A stretch of DNA of 64,000 nucleotides, from NCBI RefSeq assembly GCF_963583255.1, contig NC_084807.1, forward strand, positions 14,531,072-14,595,071, in the 5' to 3' direction. The DNA comes from Pyrus communis. Its lineage: Eukaryota; Streptophyta; Magnoliopsida; Rosales; Rosaceae. The notes beneath the pieces were generated by a model. It saw nothing but the letters and a program-made list of their open reading frames with translations. It did no database searches and had not been told where the DNA came from. Shown one piece after another: positions 12,273-23,394 of this stretch (the first letter of the stretch is position 1; the number at the start of each line of letters is the position of its first letter). Position numbers and translations under genes: made by a program.

Positions 12273-13186
12273 TGATTTGAAACTATGTTTATATTTGCAA
12301 TATGAATTGATTACTTTTGGTTGGAATTTCATAAGTTGTGGATTCAATTCGTTTAACTGTTTGATTGATAACTTATTTATGTATGTTCATTGAGATTGCA
12401 AGCTTAATTTTCATGCATGAATATGACGCTAGAATATAAGTGAGTTTCACCTAATCGTTATGAACTTATATTCACAAGTAGTGGAGGTTGCTTATAAACA
12501 ATCGCGTTAAACGAATTCTTGGCATAAGTTTCATGCGTATTCCATAGTAACGAATGCCTCGTCAACACTTCTAATTTTCATTGAACTTAATGATCTTTGT
12601 TGAATGTCTCTATCATGCGTATTCCATAGTTAGGGACTTTGATTAAGAATAATTTGGTTGTAATGCGTATTCCATTCAATCCAATGAATTTAGGGAAATC
12701 TGAAAGTTAATTTAAGCGGACCTAATTAACTTGGAGCATTGAGTTTCATAATTTATCGAAAGACCAACTGAGAATCAATCTTGTATGCAAGTATAACATG
12801 TGTGGAGAAGAACCCCTTAGCTAGCCTTCATTCCATTTATTCCATCATCCATATTCACATTTACATTCTGCTTAGTTTATTAACTTGTTTTGTTATTTCA
12901 ATTTTCGTCAAATCAAAACTCTTCCCCCCTTTTTCCTTATTGTTCAATTTAGTTTATGTTTTAAAGCATTTTGAGTCTTTGGTTTGTCTTAGTGATTTAA
13001 AGTTTAGTTTTGCATTCTTTGAGTCTAGTATAGTGTTTTAAACTTTATTTTACGTTTTTTAGTCAAATCCAAGTGATTAACAATCCCTCCTAATCCCCGG
13101 TCCAGAACGATCCCTACTTATACTTATACTACAATTTGACGAAAAGAGGGTTTAATTTGTGTGCGTATAAATCTCGCACCAAATTT

Positions 13187-13204
13187 TGGCGCCGTTGCCG
13201 GGGA
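13187..13204 (+). other. Primer-binding site, tRNA-Asp, element A
   Basis: TGGCGCCGTTGCCGGGGA, five bases after the LTR end. It is complementary to the 3' end of plant tRNA-Asp, the usual primer for Athila elements. The PBS is followed at once by the hairpin GGGATTAGCAA / TTGCTAATCCC (13201-13224). Confidence 0.93.
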
Positions 13205-13361
13205 TTAGCAACTTTGCTAATCCCTTGGTTCTTTTTTTTGTTTTTTGGTTTAGTTGTTTTCGTTTTAGTTTCTAACTTAATGTTGTTTTCTTTGTTTGTT
13301 GTTACTTTTGATATTTGATTTAGTTCTCTTTCTTTGATTTTAGGTACTAGAGAAGTAAGAT

Positions 13362-14696
13362 ATGGATTTTGCTAGCATTCAAGCTCAATTGGCAAATCTT
13401 ACTTCTAAATTGTCGCCGTATGCCGAAAGGACCACAATGCAGAGTGTCCCTACATTTGGTGCTTCATATAGGCAAGGATTTCAAGCCAATCAATGTCCAC
13501 AAAGAGATTGGAGGGATCATTCAAACTCTATATGGTGGGAAGATCAACAAGTTCAACGTGAAGCATATTGGCAACCATATGAGGAGTTCTATTCAAGACC
13601 TATGCAGCCACCACAACTTCATATGCAATATGCTCAATTAAATTCAAGTTCGCCAATAGATTATAATCAAATTCTTAATGAAATAAATTCTTTGGCGCAG
13701 GGGTCACAAAATCAAGCCAAGGAGGCTCAACAAGAAGCATATTGGCAACCATATGAGGAGTTCAATACAACACCTATGCAGCCACCACAACCTCCCCCAC
13801 AACAATTCCAATCAAGTTCAAGTATGTCCATGGATAATGATAAAAATTTTCAATTACTAACCTCTTTGGCGCAGGGGTCACAAAATCAAGCCAAGGAGTT
13901 GGGTAAATTGGACGAGCAATTTGGGCAGATTATGGAGTTCATGAAACAAATTCAAGAGCAAAGTGAACTCTCCAACTCAACTATTGAAAACTCGAAGGAA
14001 GATTTTGAAATCCATAATGCTATCACTTTGGGAAGTGCTATGGAGGTTGGAGCTGACCTAAAAATGTCCAAACATAGCCTAGAAGTGGATGAAGAGCTGC
14101 TAATTGAGGAGGAGGAAGAAGACATGCACACGGCAAGGGTAGAACAACCCTTGCCGCAGATCCCTAAGCCCTCTAAACCACCCACCACCAGTAAGGACGT
14201 CCCAATTCCATGTTATTCTGATGTTATTCCACCCAATGTCCCTTTTCCTAGCAGGTTTTTGATTCCCAACCAAGAAGAGAGTAAAAAGGACATCGTGGAA
14301 GCCTTCCCAAAGGAGCAAAATGCTATTCAAATTCTTGGTGCAACACAGCAAGTTTTAGATGGTGTTGAATTCTTCAAAGGACTTTGTACACCAAGAAGAA
14401 TGATTCAAGAGAAGGTAGTGGCTGGAGAAGATGTAGAATGCATCAAAGAGGACATATTTGAAACCACAATTCCCAAGGAAGTTGGATTTTATGACACGGG
14501 ACAAGTCATAACTTTCGAAGGGGTGTTTATTCTGGAGTTCATTTTGGAGCACACAGGTAAGCCGCCTCCCCGAATTTCAATTTTCTTTTATACTAACATG
14601 TGGTTAATGATTCAGGCACCCAATCTGGAATTTAAACTATTACCGGATCATTTCAAGTATCACCGCCAATTCAAAGATAAATTCCATGCTGTTTGA
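13362..14696 (+). CDS. Element A: rearranged gag-linker ORF without capsid, protease or RT
   Basis: A 444-codon open frame starting at ATG 13362, 18 bases after a TTTTAG/GTACTAG acceptor-like site. It aligns to the B polyprotein only from the end of gag: an IQAQLANLT start (B about residue 300), a Gln/Pro-rich region, the QIMEFMKQIQEQ block, the PPNVPFPSRF linker, then a jump past the protease to the APNLEFKLLPDHFKY block before RT. The capsid domain, CCHC knuckle and DLGA site are all missing. The region with EAYWQPYEEF and SLAQGSQNQAKE is present twice (about 13558-13722 and 13732-13900), an internal duplication of about 55 codons. An acidic run lies at about residues 245-255. The frame has stayed open in a young element, so a protein may be made. 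Its role is unknown; packaging or Gag interaction is a guess. Confidence 0.75.
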   Translation: MDFASIQAQLANLTSKLSPYAERTTMQSVPTFGASYRQGFQANQCPQRDWRDHSNSIWWEDQQVQREAYWQPYEEFYSRPMQPPQLHMQYAQLNSSSPIDYNQILNEINSLAQGSQNQAKEAQQEAYWQPYEEFNTTPMQPPQPPPQQFQSSSSMSMDNDKNFQLLTSLAQGSQNQAKELGKLDEQFGQIMEFMKQIQEQSELSNSTIENSKEDFEIHNAITLGSAMEVGADLKMSKHSLEVDEELLIEEEEEDMHTARVEQPLPQIPKPSKPPTTSKDVPIPCYSDVIPPNVPFPSRFLIPNQEESKKDIVEAFPKEQNAIQILGATQQVLDGVEFFKGLCTPRRMIQEKVVAGEDVECIKEDIFETTIPKEVGFYDTGQVITFEGVFILEFILEHTGKPPPRISIFFYTNMWLMIQAPNLEFKLLPDHFKYHRQFKDKFHAV

Positions 14697-14707
14697 TTTT
14701 ATTTATG

Positions 14708-14740
<33 letters not shown>
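14708..14740. repeat. Poly(A) tract after the element A sense ORF
   Basis: 33 consecutive A. It lies where the pol genes and first polypurine-like tract of B and C would be. C has a long T/A tract at the matching place (26539-26634) and B a short A run (about 36647-36661). Confidence 0.9.
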
Positions 14741-14741
<1 letters not shown>

Positions 14742-14760
14742 ATGGCAGAATGATGGAGCT

Positions 14761-15456
14761 TCACAAAGGGCGTTTACTTGAAGCCCCACTACTGGGCAAA
14801 ACTCTAGAAGCAGGAGGCATAGATGCGGAAGGCATCGGAGCAGAAGGCATCGAGGCGGAAGGCATCGGGGCGGAAGGTATCGGAGCGGGAGGCATCAAAG
14901 AAGAGGCCTCAATACTTGGCCAAACGCTGGATGAGCCCGGAAAAATGTGCCTCTGGAAGTAAGCCGCAAGCCTTTGACGGTCAGTTTGACGGTCACTTTG
15001 CATCCGACCATTGGATTCTTGTAGCTCATCAAGCTTCCTCTTCATACCCGTCGAATAGTTGTTGGCAAGCACGTGCAAACTTCTATTCTCGTACTTAAGC
15101 AGTTTGATCTCCTGCTTGAGACTTTCCACCTCTGCCATCAAAGATTCCACCTGACGGGAGCGGGCAAGCAGGCGTTGGCCCATGTTGGACACAGAACTCG
15201 CACACTGAACACTAAGTGCGAGGGATTCTTGAACGGCCAACTCATCGGACCGTCCTGACAGCAGCCTACTATCTTTTGGAGTAAGGAGGTTCCTAGCTAC
15301 TATTGTAGCTGTTGTGGCATCCTGCATCACGGAGTCTTCACCTGTAAGAAGACCGTTAGAAGATAAGAAAGAAGGGCGCCATACGTTACCTTGACGCGGC
15401 GCGCCCGTATCACTGCTAAGGCTCAATTCCAAGCTAAGGTTCGATGGGTTTGCCAT
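14761..15456 (-). CDS. Antisense ORF (coiled-coil protein), element A copy
   Basis: 231 codons, read against the direction of the element, starting MANPSNLSLEL. The N-terminal part (about 1-90) has no family I recognise. Residues of about 95-150 form a predicted coiled coil with leucine/valine spacing (LMAEVESLKQEI). The tail after about residue 180 is a five-residue P-A-P-M-P-S type repeat. No signal peptide or membrane segment is seen. It differs from the B copy by nine synonymous and about six or seven non-synonymous changes over the first 140 codons, with codons 40-116 showing synonymous changes only. The C-terminal part has a small insertion (DRQTDRQ) and a shorter repeat tail. The intact frame in three copies argues for a real protein. 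Extra antisense ORFs between pol and 3' LTR are known in plant Ty3/gypsy elements. Function unknown; RNA binding or Gag-like assembly are only possibilities. Confidence 0.8.
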   Translation of the reverse strand: MANPSNLSLELSLSSDTGAPRQGNVWRPSFLSSNGLLTGEDSVMQDATTATIVARNLLTPKDSRLLSGRSDELAVQESLALSVQCASSVSNMGQRLLARSRQVESLMAEVESLKQEIKLLKYENRSLHVLANNYSTGMKRKLDELQESNGRMQSDRQTDRQRLAAYFQRHIFPGSSSVWPSIEASSLMPPAPIPSAPMPSASMPSAPMPSASMPPASRVLPSSGASSKRPL

Positions 15457-16440
15457 TTTTCAAAAGTGTTCAAAGAGAGGGGCGGATGGAGTTAATTCTC
15501 AAAGGGCCGGAGTCGATTTTCAAGAATGGGAATTCTTCAGAGTGTGTTTGTTGTGGTGATAGATAGCTCTATAAAAGCCAAGGCGACGCGTCCACCGATT
15601 CAAGAAGCCGGAATTTCCGGCGTAATTTAGGCGACGCGTTCTCGGCTTTTCAGAAGACGCGTTCAACTTTGTCAAAAGATTTCTGACAAAGCTGAATACA
15701 CGTGGAGGCCATCATCGCAACTACACATCTTTAGCCGACAAGCGCAAAGTTCGGCGACGCTTTCTCTGCTTTTCAGAAGACGTGTGCAGCTTTGTCAAAA
15801 GGAGCCGCATCTGCACTACCACGTGTCGTTCAGAAAGCGAAGGGGCGTCGTTCAGAAATCGAAGGGGCGCCTGCTCAGAAATCGAAGAGGCGTATTCAAA
15901 GATCGAAGAGGCGCCACTATTTCAAAAAGCCGGATTTGCGGGATCAAAACGTTTGTCGACAAGGGTAAAAAGTACCACCACTTGATATTATCTCTATATA
16001 TGTCGACCTTCGTCTTTTATGGCAGGGCAAACCTGAAGAAAATGCCCAACTCTCCCTCACCTCTGAGGGCGCACTCCCAGCAAAGCCTTTCGAAATACTC
16101 AATTCTTTCTTCTTCCCCAAAGATGATATCAGATGCCTGGAGTACATATGACCCAGGAGGAAACGGCGGATTGAAGCATGTGCTGATTCATTCACCGCTT
16201 CTTCAAAGCAAAGGTATCTCATATCATCAAGGTCAAAAGCAAAAGTATCTCATATCATGCTCTTTCCCTGTCTTTTTCTTTGTCCTTGTTCTTACTTGCA
16301 TGGCAAAGTAAAAGAAGCAATCAGCCGGCACTTGGAGTCAGTCTTCCGATCTGGAGCCAACTGCCTAGAATCTATTCCTGATTGCTTACCTAGCGTTGCT
16401 CTCGAGTAGTCATCTTCAACGGTTGATACACTTCCAGAGA
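15457..16440 (-). promoter_or_regulatory. Promoter-like region of the antisense ORF, element A
   Basis: Shared by A, B (37506-38530) and C (about 24700-25694). Read toward the ORF it holds: an exon-like segment between a pyrimidine tract plus CAG and an AG/GTAAGCA donor (near 16402-16455); a TATATAGAG sequence near 15995; 20-25 bp tandem repeats with CTTCGATTTCTGA (15827-15915); and two copies of a block with TTTTGACAAAG and GCGTC/ACGTCTTCTGAAAAG (about 15645-15800), with CACGTG sites nearby. Such repeats with G-box-like and W-box-like words are usual in plant promoters. Activity is inferred. Confidence 0.45.
15827..15915. repeat. Short tandem repeats upstream of antisense ORF
   Basis: Four imperfect units of 20-25 bp built on TTCAGAAATCGAAGGGGCG. 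B has five units (37905-38016) and C four (25230-25325), so the array length varies between copies. Confidence 0.8.
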
Positions 16441-18552
16441 AGGGACCACTTCTGCAAGGGGGAGCAAGTAAGGCAAGGGGAAAATGATACATTGAAGCAT
16501 GTGGAGACAAACTTAGGCTGAGTTATCCTCCAACCCTTTTCAATACGAATTGGAAAGATTGAACAAAGAAACAGACCAAAGGAGTAAGCTCAGACCTTCG
16601 GGGGAGACCAAAAGAATCCTGCTGCCCAGATCAAGAGTAGCACAAAGGAAAATCAATGATGGGAGGAACCCCTGTGGAATCACCAAGATCAAGCCTCAGT
16701 GCAATCACCAAGGAGAAGAGGGAATTTACACTCCATAACCAGATTTGCGTCTCTAAACTCTTCTCTTTGTTAATTACATTCTGCCATGTTTAGTATGTTT
16801 AAATGCTTTTTGTGTGTTTACTTATGTTTTGTGTGAATCTATGCTTAAAACGTTGAGGACAATGTTTGATTTAAGTGTGGGGGGGTAACTAAGTATATTT
16901 AATGCAAATACGTGGGATTTTATCCACCATAACTTCTAATGTTGTTCCTTGTTGTTTTAAGGTGTTTTTAAATTGTTTTAGAGTGTTTTAGTGTGTTTTG
17001 TTTTATAATTCGAAAATCCCATAAAAATTTGAAAAATTGTTTTGAAAAACCCAAAAAGAGTTGTTTTAAAAGTCGTTTTTGTGTGTTTGTGTCTTAGGGT
17101 ACCTTCCAACACAATGATAAGGATTTGGTTTATAATTGCATGACGGTTAGAAAGAGTTATAAACATAGAGAAAAGTTTGATTTACTCTTGGTATATGCTT
17201 GGTTATGGTTATAATGTATGACTTCACATGCAATCATAAAAGAAAAATTCGTTTTTGTAACATGCTTGAAGGAAGAAACTCAAACAAACGCTACATCCCT
17301 GTGAGACTCGAGCCATTACTTTCTTTGGAGAGTTATTTTCTGTGATTCTTTATTTTCTAAAGTTGTTGCATGATCTCATTATTCCTTGCTTGGTTGCTAC
17401 TTAGAATGCAATTGTATCATGATAGAACTAAATGCTAGAACTCATGCCCATTTCATTCAAAGCATGTTATTGATTTGCATAACACATATTCAAGAACAAG
17501 TTGTGTAGTGACCACCACCATAGCCAAATAGCCTTACTTCACATACTTCGTATACGTTGTAAGTTTTAACCCCGTTGAGCCTTGTTTAGCCTTTATTCTT
17601 TGTTTACCCACATTTTCCTCACCTAGCCTAGTTTAGGACAATCCCCACCCTTGTTCTTAAAAGATAGTGAGCATGACTTAATTGAATTCCTTTTGAGTTA
17701 CATTATGAAAGAAAATAAGTGTGGGGGAGAGAATGTTTAAGTGTTGATGTTTTGAGATTCAAGAGAAAAGAAAGAGAGAAAGAAAAAAGAGCTTGAAAAA
17801 AAAAAAAAAAAAATGAAAGAATAAGTGATTGAAGAAAGGTTCCAAAACACCAATTCTGGGCGTAAATTGTCTAAATTCTCCCTTTTTGTTCAAAAGTTGA
17901 GTTTTCATTCAAAAGTGATTTCTAAGTTGATTCAAATGCTTTGCTCACTATTTCTTTAAGAACCTTTGTTTTCCATATCCCTTCTTTGTTATCCACATAC
18001 CCCAAGCCCCGTTACAACCCTTGACTTCTATCTTGAGTGTTGTGTATTTCAATTTGTGGAGTTTGAACTTGGTATGAGCATATGGTGTCACTGGTTCTCG
18101 CGTCTAAGTAGTAGCATTCCATTCATGAGATCATATCTAAACATGCTTATTAACTCCAGAAATTGCGTTCTTTGTGATACATATATGTGAGTGTTCGTTT
18201 TCATGTTACATCAATCTTCTCACATATGACTAGATTAGGGTGTGTAGTTAGAAATTCTGAGTGAAAATCGAGTGCATATCTTGTAAGGAATTGAGCAAAT
18301 TCTCTAAGGCATGTTACTACATTCAAAACATGGTTTTAAATGCTTAATTGTGAAATAGTATGTGGTGACTATGATTAAGAATGTACTCAAGTGTGAAGAT
18401 GACTAAAATCTATGGGACTAATGATTTTTAACTTGTCATGTGCATTGGAAATCCGTGAGACGATTGTTGGAAGGTGTAGGTTGTGTTTTGTTCGTTTTGT
18501 CTAGTTTCGTGTTCTCTTGTTGTTTTGTTTTGCTCGAGGACTAGCAAAAGCT
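16441..18552 (+). other. Element A 3' non-coding region with two internal polypurine-like tracts
   Basis: No credible gene. It carries AAGTGTGGGGGGG at 16873-16885, preceded by the TTGAGGACAATGTTTGATTT block, and AAGTGTGGGGGAGAG at 17717-17730. An A-rich run follows at about 17797-17813. The rest (17820-18540) is closely similar to the same region of B and C. The small ORFs here are not conserved as proteins. Confidence 0.7.
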
Positions 18553-18567
18553 AAGTGTGGGGGTATT
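18553..18567 (+). other. 3' polypurine tract, element A
   Basis: AAGTGTGGGGGTATT directly before the 3' LTR start at 18568. This is the expected plus-strand primer site. Confidence 0.85.
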
Positions 18568-20560
18568 TGATAGGAGCATATTCATGCGACTTAAATGGCT
18601 TGTTCTCGTGCATTTACGTTATGTTTCTTTAGTTATTTTAGTACTTTAAGCTATTTTCGTGTGTTTATAGGTCCAAAGGGCTAAAGAAGCAAAAAGATGC
18701 ATTTTGGAGACTTTTGGAGCACTTTTGGGCTAAGGACGGATAGCTTATGCTTGAAGCCAAAGTGTTGGACGAAATTGAAGACCTAATTGGAGCCAAAGTG
18801 TTGGAACCTTGTTCTCTTTAGTTTTAGGACATTTAAACCTTTCCTAATCCCAATCATGCCATGCATAACACACATCCATTCTAACACATTGTCATTGCAC
18901 ATGCATTTCCTTCATTAGTTAACCCACATGCACTTATCACTTATCATCACCACATATCATATCACTTAATCACTTATCACTTATCATCACCACTTAACCA
19001 CTTATCATATCATAACCACATATCATATCACTTATCACTTATCACTTAACATATCATCCACCTACTTCACCTACAACATCCACCTACTTCACCTACAACA
19101 TCCACCTACTTCACCTACAACATCCACTTCACCTACAACATCCACCTACTTCACCTACAACATCCACTTCACCTACAACATCCACCTACTTCACCTACAA
19201 CATCCACCTACTTCACCTACAAATGACATAGCCATATGTTCCCTCCACTACTCCTATAAATACCCTTGCATTCATTCATTCATTGACATCTCATTCCATT
19301 TCACAACACAACACCCCTCAAACACTTCCTTAGAATCCAAACCATCTTTCCATTTCCACCATTCCTCATCCATTTCCATAATTCCCCAAACCTCACCTTA
19401 GACCTTGTGCTACAACAACGAGGAAGATAAGAGGGCCTAAACGTTCATACAATTCAAGTTTGAGTTGTTGGAATGTTTAGGTGTTTCTTTGATTTCAAAG
19501 TTTAAATTCAATTCTCTTTGTTTTGTACGTATGAGGAATGGAAGAGAAGAGTGCCTAAACGTTCATACAATTCAAGTTTGAGTTGTTGGAATGTTTAGGT
19601 GTTTCTTTGATTTCAAAGTAATGAGGAACTAATCCCCCTTTAGCTAGGGGGTGATTTGAAACTATGTTTATATTTGCAATATGAATTGATTACTTTTGGT
19701 TGGAATTTCATAAGTTGTGGATTCAATTCGTTTAACTGTTTGATTGATAACTTATTTATGTATGTTCATTGAGATTGCAAGCTTAATTTTCATGCATGAA
19801 TATGACGCTAGAATATAAGTGAGTTTCACCTAATCGTTATGAACTTATATTCACAAGTAGTGGAGGTTGCTTATAAACAATCGCGTTAAACGAATTCTTG
19901 GCATAAGTTTCATGCGTATTCCATAGTAACGAATGCCTCGTCAACACTTCTAATTTTCATTGAACTTAATGATCTTTGTTGAATGTCTCTATCATGCGTA
20001 TTCCATAGTTAGGGACTTTGATTAAGAATAATTTGGTTGTAATGCGTATTCCATTCAATGCAATGAATTTAGGGAAATCTGAAAGTTAATTTAAGCGGAC
20101 CTAATTAACTTGGAGCATTGAGTTTCATAATTTATCGAAAGACCAACTGAGAATCAATCTTGTATGCAAGTATAACATGTGTGGAGAAGAACCCCTTAGC
20201 TAGCCTTCATTCCATTTATTCCATCATCCATATTCACATTTACATTCTGCTTAGTTTATTAACTTGTTTTGTTATTTCAATTTTCGTCAAATCAAAACTC
20301 TTCCCCCCTTTTTCCTTATTGTTCAATTTAGTTTATGTTTTAAAGCATTTTGAGTCTTTGGTTTGTCTTAGTGATTTAAAGTTTAGTTTTGCATTCTTTG
20401 AGTCTAGTATAGTGTTTTAAACTTTATTTTACGTTTTTTAGTCAAATCCAAGTGATTAACAATCCCTCCTAATCCCCGGTCCAGAACGATCCCTACTTAT
20501 ACTTATACTACAATTTGACGAAAAGAGGGTTTAATTTGTGTGCGTATAAATCTCGCACCA
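18568..20560 (+). repeat. Element A 3' LTR
   Basis: 1,993 bp, same landmarks as the 5' LTR. The 22-bp tract is one unit longer (19059-19222). One substitution was found near 20079 (GCAATG against CCAATG at the 5' LTR). It ends CTCGCACCA, followed by ATAAG. Confidence 0.95.
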
Positions 20561-20565
20561 ATAAG

Positions 20566-22598
20566 TTGTGAAACTCAATGCTCCAAGTTAATTAGATCCA
20601 CTTAGATTAACTTTTAGATTTCCCTAAATTCGTTGGATTGAATGGAATACGCATTACAACCAAATTATTCTTAATCAAAGTCCCTAACTATGGAATACGC
20701 ATGATAGAGACATTCAACAAAGATCATTAAGTTCAACGGAAATCATAAACATCGACGAGGCATTCGTTACTATGGAATACGCATGAAACTTATGCCAAGA
20801 ATTCGTTTAACGCGATTGTTTATAAGCAACCTCCACTACTTGTGAATATAAGTTCATAGCGATTAGGTGAAATTCACTTATATTCTAGCGTCATATTTAT
20901 GCATGAAAATTAAGCTTGCAATCTCAATGAACATACATAAATAAGTTATCAATCAAACAGTTAAACGAATTGAATCCACAACTTATGAAATTCCAACCAA
21001 ACGTAATCAATTCAAATTGCAAATATAAACATAGTTTCGAATCACCCCCTAGCTAAAGGGGGTTTAGTTCCTCATAACTTTGAAATTAAAGAAACACCTA
21101 AACATTCCAACAACTCAAACGTGAATTGTATGAACGTTTAGGCACTCTTCTCTTCCCTTCTCATACGTACAAAACAAAGAGAATTAAATTTAAACTTTGA
21201 AATCAAAGAAACACCCAAACATTCCAACAACTCAAACTTGAATTGTATGAACGTTTAAGCACTCTTTTCTTCCTCGTTGTTGTAGCACAAGGTCTAAGGT
21301 GAGCTTTGGGGATTATGTGAAGTGTTTTGGAGGGATGGGAAGTGGTTGGATAGTGGCTGCAATGAAGGAGAAAAACTGCACAGAAAATGGAAGGGGAATT
21401 GCGGCAATGGATGTGTATTTGTGTTGTGTGAAGTGTTGTGAATGGAAATATGAGATATGAATTGAATGGGGAGTGAATGAATGAATGCTAGGGTATTTAT
21501 AGGGGTAGTGGAGGGAACATATGGCTGTTTGTTTAAGCATTTGTGTGGAGGAATGATGGAAAAACAGCTAGGACACATGTGAAAACTGGAATTTCACAAG
21601 GGGAGCAAAGGGAACCCACGGCATGGATGGATTTGCATGTGTTTGGGAAGCTTTCTTGCTCATTTTCTGGATGCAATGATGAAGAGTTTAATAATTAATG
21701 CATGTAGGTGGTTGAAATGATGAAGAATGAGTGGTGGATGTGTGAATGATTGAATGTGCATGTGGGTGAATGTGAAGGGAATGCATGTGAGGATGCTGGA
21801 AATGCAATGGAACTCACGGCACAAAGGTTCTTTGGTGATGAATGTGGTTGATTTAATGGAGGAACAAGTGCATGTGTTGAATTAGTGGTGCATGTGATTA
21901 AAGATGGAGAAGGTGGTGTAATGATGAAGTGGAATGGCTGAAAATGCAAGGGGGAGTGAAGGCCACGGCAAAGGTGTTTTGGTGCATGTGTTGGCTGTTT
22001 TGTTTGTTGGTTAAAGCTTGTGTTTGCATGTGAATGTTGTTTGTGTTTTAAAGAATGAATGGTGGTGTAATAATGAAGTGTGATGAGTGATAAGTGTATG
22101 ATATGTTGAGTGATAAGATAAGTGGTTATTGATATGTGGTTATTGATATGTAGATGAATGAATGATATGATAAGTAATGAATGAATGATATGTGGTTATT
22201 GATATGTAGATGAATGAATGATATGATAAGTAATAAATATATGATATGTGGTGAGTGATAAGTGAATGGTTTGATAAGTGATAAATGAACTAGTTTAAAG
22301 GGCTAGGGTTTAAGTACATAGAATGGGCCTAAAATAGGTTGGTTTGTATGGCATAATGTGTTGTGTCTTCAAGTGCATACAAGGCCTTCAAATTCGTCCA
22401 TCCTCTTGGCTCCATGGATAAGCTATCCAATCCATGCCCAAAAATGCTCCAAATGGCCTCAAAATGCACTTTCTTGCTCCCTAGGCCCTTAGAACCTGAA
22501 AACACACAAAAGAAGCATAAAGGACTAAAATAACGAGAGAAACATAACGTAAATGCACGAGAACAAGCCATTTAAGTCGCATGAATATGCTCCTATCA
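20566..22598 (-). repeat. Element C 3' LTR, U3-side part
   Basis: Continues the LTR interrupted at 11210. It carries the two CCTAAACGTTC repeat units and the complement of the TATA box near 21497. The TGATATG/GATAAGTG-rich U3 sequence (22080-22280) replaces the 22-bp minisatellite of A. It ends at the complement of TGATAGGAGC. The ORFs at 21294-21578 and 21695-21949 are low-complexity LTR sequence, not genes. Confidence 0.92.
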
Positions 22599-22613
22599 AA
22601 TACCCCCACACTT
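22599..22613 (-). other. 3' polypurine tract, element C
   Basis: Complement of AAGTGTGGGGGTATT, adjoining the 3' LTR. Same sequence as in A and B. Confidence 0.85.
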
Positions 22614-23348
22614 AGCTTTTGCTAGTCCTCGAGCAAAACAGAATAAAAACGAATAAACAAAACGACACTAAACACGTAAAACACAACCTAAACCTTCCAA
22701 CAACCGTCTTAGGGATTTCCAATGCACATGACATGTTAAAAATCATCATTCTCACAGATTTTAGTCATCTTCACACTTAAGTACATTCTTAATCATAGTC
22801 ACCATATACTAGTTCACAATTAAGCATTTAAAACCATGTTTTGAATGTAGTAACATGCCTTAGAGAATTTGCTCAATTTCTTTCAAGATATGCACTCAAT
22901 TTTTACTCAGATTTTCTAACTACACACCCTAATCTAGTCATATGTGAGAAGATTGATGTAAACATGAAAACGACACTCACATATATGTATCACAAAGAAC
23001 GCAAATTCTGGAGTTAATAATCAAGTTTAGATATGATCTCATGAATGGAATGCTACTACTTAGACGCGAGAACCAGTGACACCATAAGCTCATACCAAGT
23101 TCAAACTCCACAAATTGAAATACACAACACTGAAGATAGAAGTCAAGGGTTGTAACGGGGCTTGGGGTATGTGGATAACAAAGAAGGGATATGGGAAAAC
23201 AAAGGTTCTTAAAGAAATAGTGAGCAAGCATTTGAATCAACTTAGAATTCACTTTTGAATGAAAACTCAACTTTTGAACAAAAAGGGAGAATTTAGACAA
23301 TTTACGCCCAGAATTGGTGTTTTGGAACCTTTCTTCAATCACTTATTC

Positions 23349-23394
<46 letters not shown>

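Larger units (their letters stand above)
11211..13181 (+). repeat. Element A 5' LTR
   Basis: 1,971 bp, TG...CA. Landmarks in order: start box, 22-bp minisatellite (11702-11843), TATA box (11876), a 118-bp direct duplication carrying the CCTAAACGTTC repeat (units start at 12057 and 12175), a CCCCCT/AGGGGG hairpin, and the U5 block CTAATCCCCGG near 13095. The 86-aa ORF at 12781-13041 lies in the LTR and recurs only because the LTR does. Confidence 0.95.
11211..20560 (+). mobile_element. Element A: young non-autonomous LTR retrotransposon with antisense ORF
   Basis: Starts TGATAGGAGC and ends CTCGCACCA, flanked by ATAAG (11206-11210 and 20561-20565). Length is 9,350 bp. Contents: 5' LTR, tRNA-Asp PBS, leader hairpin, a 444-codon gag-linker ORF, poly(A), antisense ORF, three polypurine-like tracts, 3' LTR. 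Protease active site, RT, RNase H and integrase are absent. The LTRs differ by one substitution that I can find (12700 vs 20079 area) plus one 22-bp unit, so insertion is recent. LTR ends, PBS and 3' polypurine tract match element B, so B-like proteins could have moved it; that is inference. It may belong to a high-copy non-autonomous family. Confidence 0.94.

Noticed and set aside
12781..13041. 86-aa hydrophobic ORF in both LTRs of A (also 20160-20420)
   Set aside because: Identical because the LTRs are; AT-rich U5 sequence readily gives hydrophobic frames, and other LTR families do not keep it.
21294..21949. Repeated 75-105 aa ORFs rich in His, Ser, Thr and Pro in LTRs (also 28712-29469, 41131-41888, 46609-47264)
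   Set aside because: They lie in U3/R of LTRs, overlap in several frames, and recur only because the LTR is repeated. Composition follows the CACATGCATT-type DNA words.
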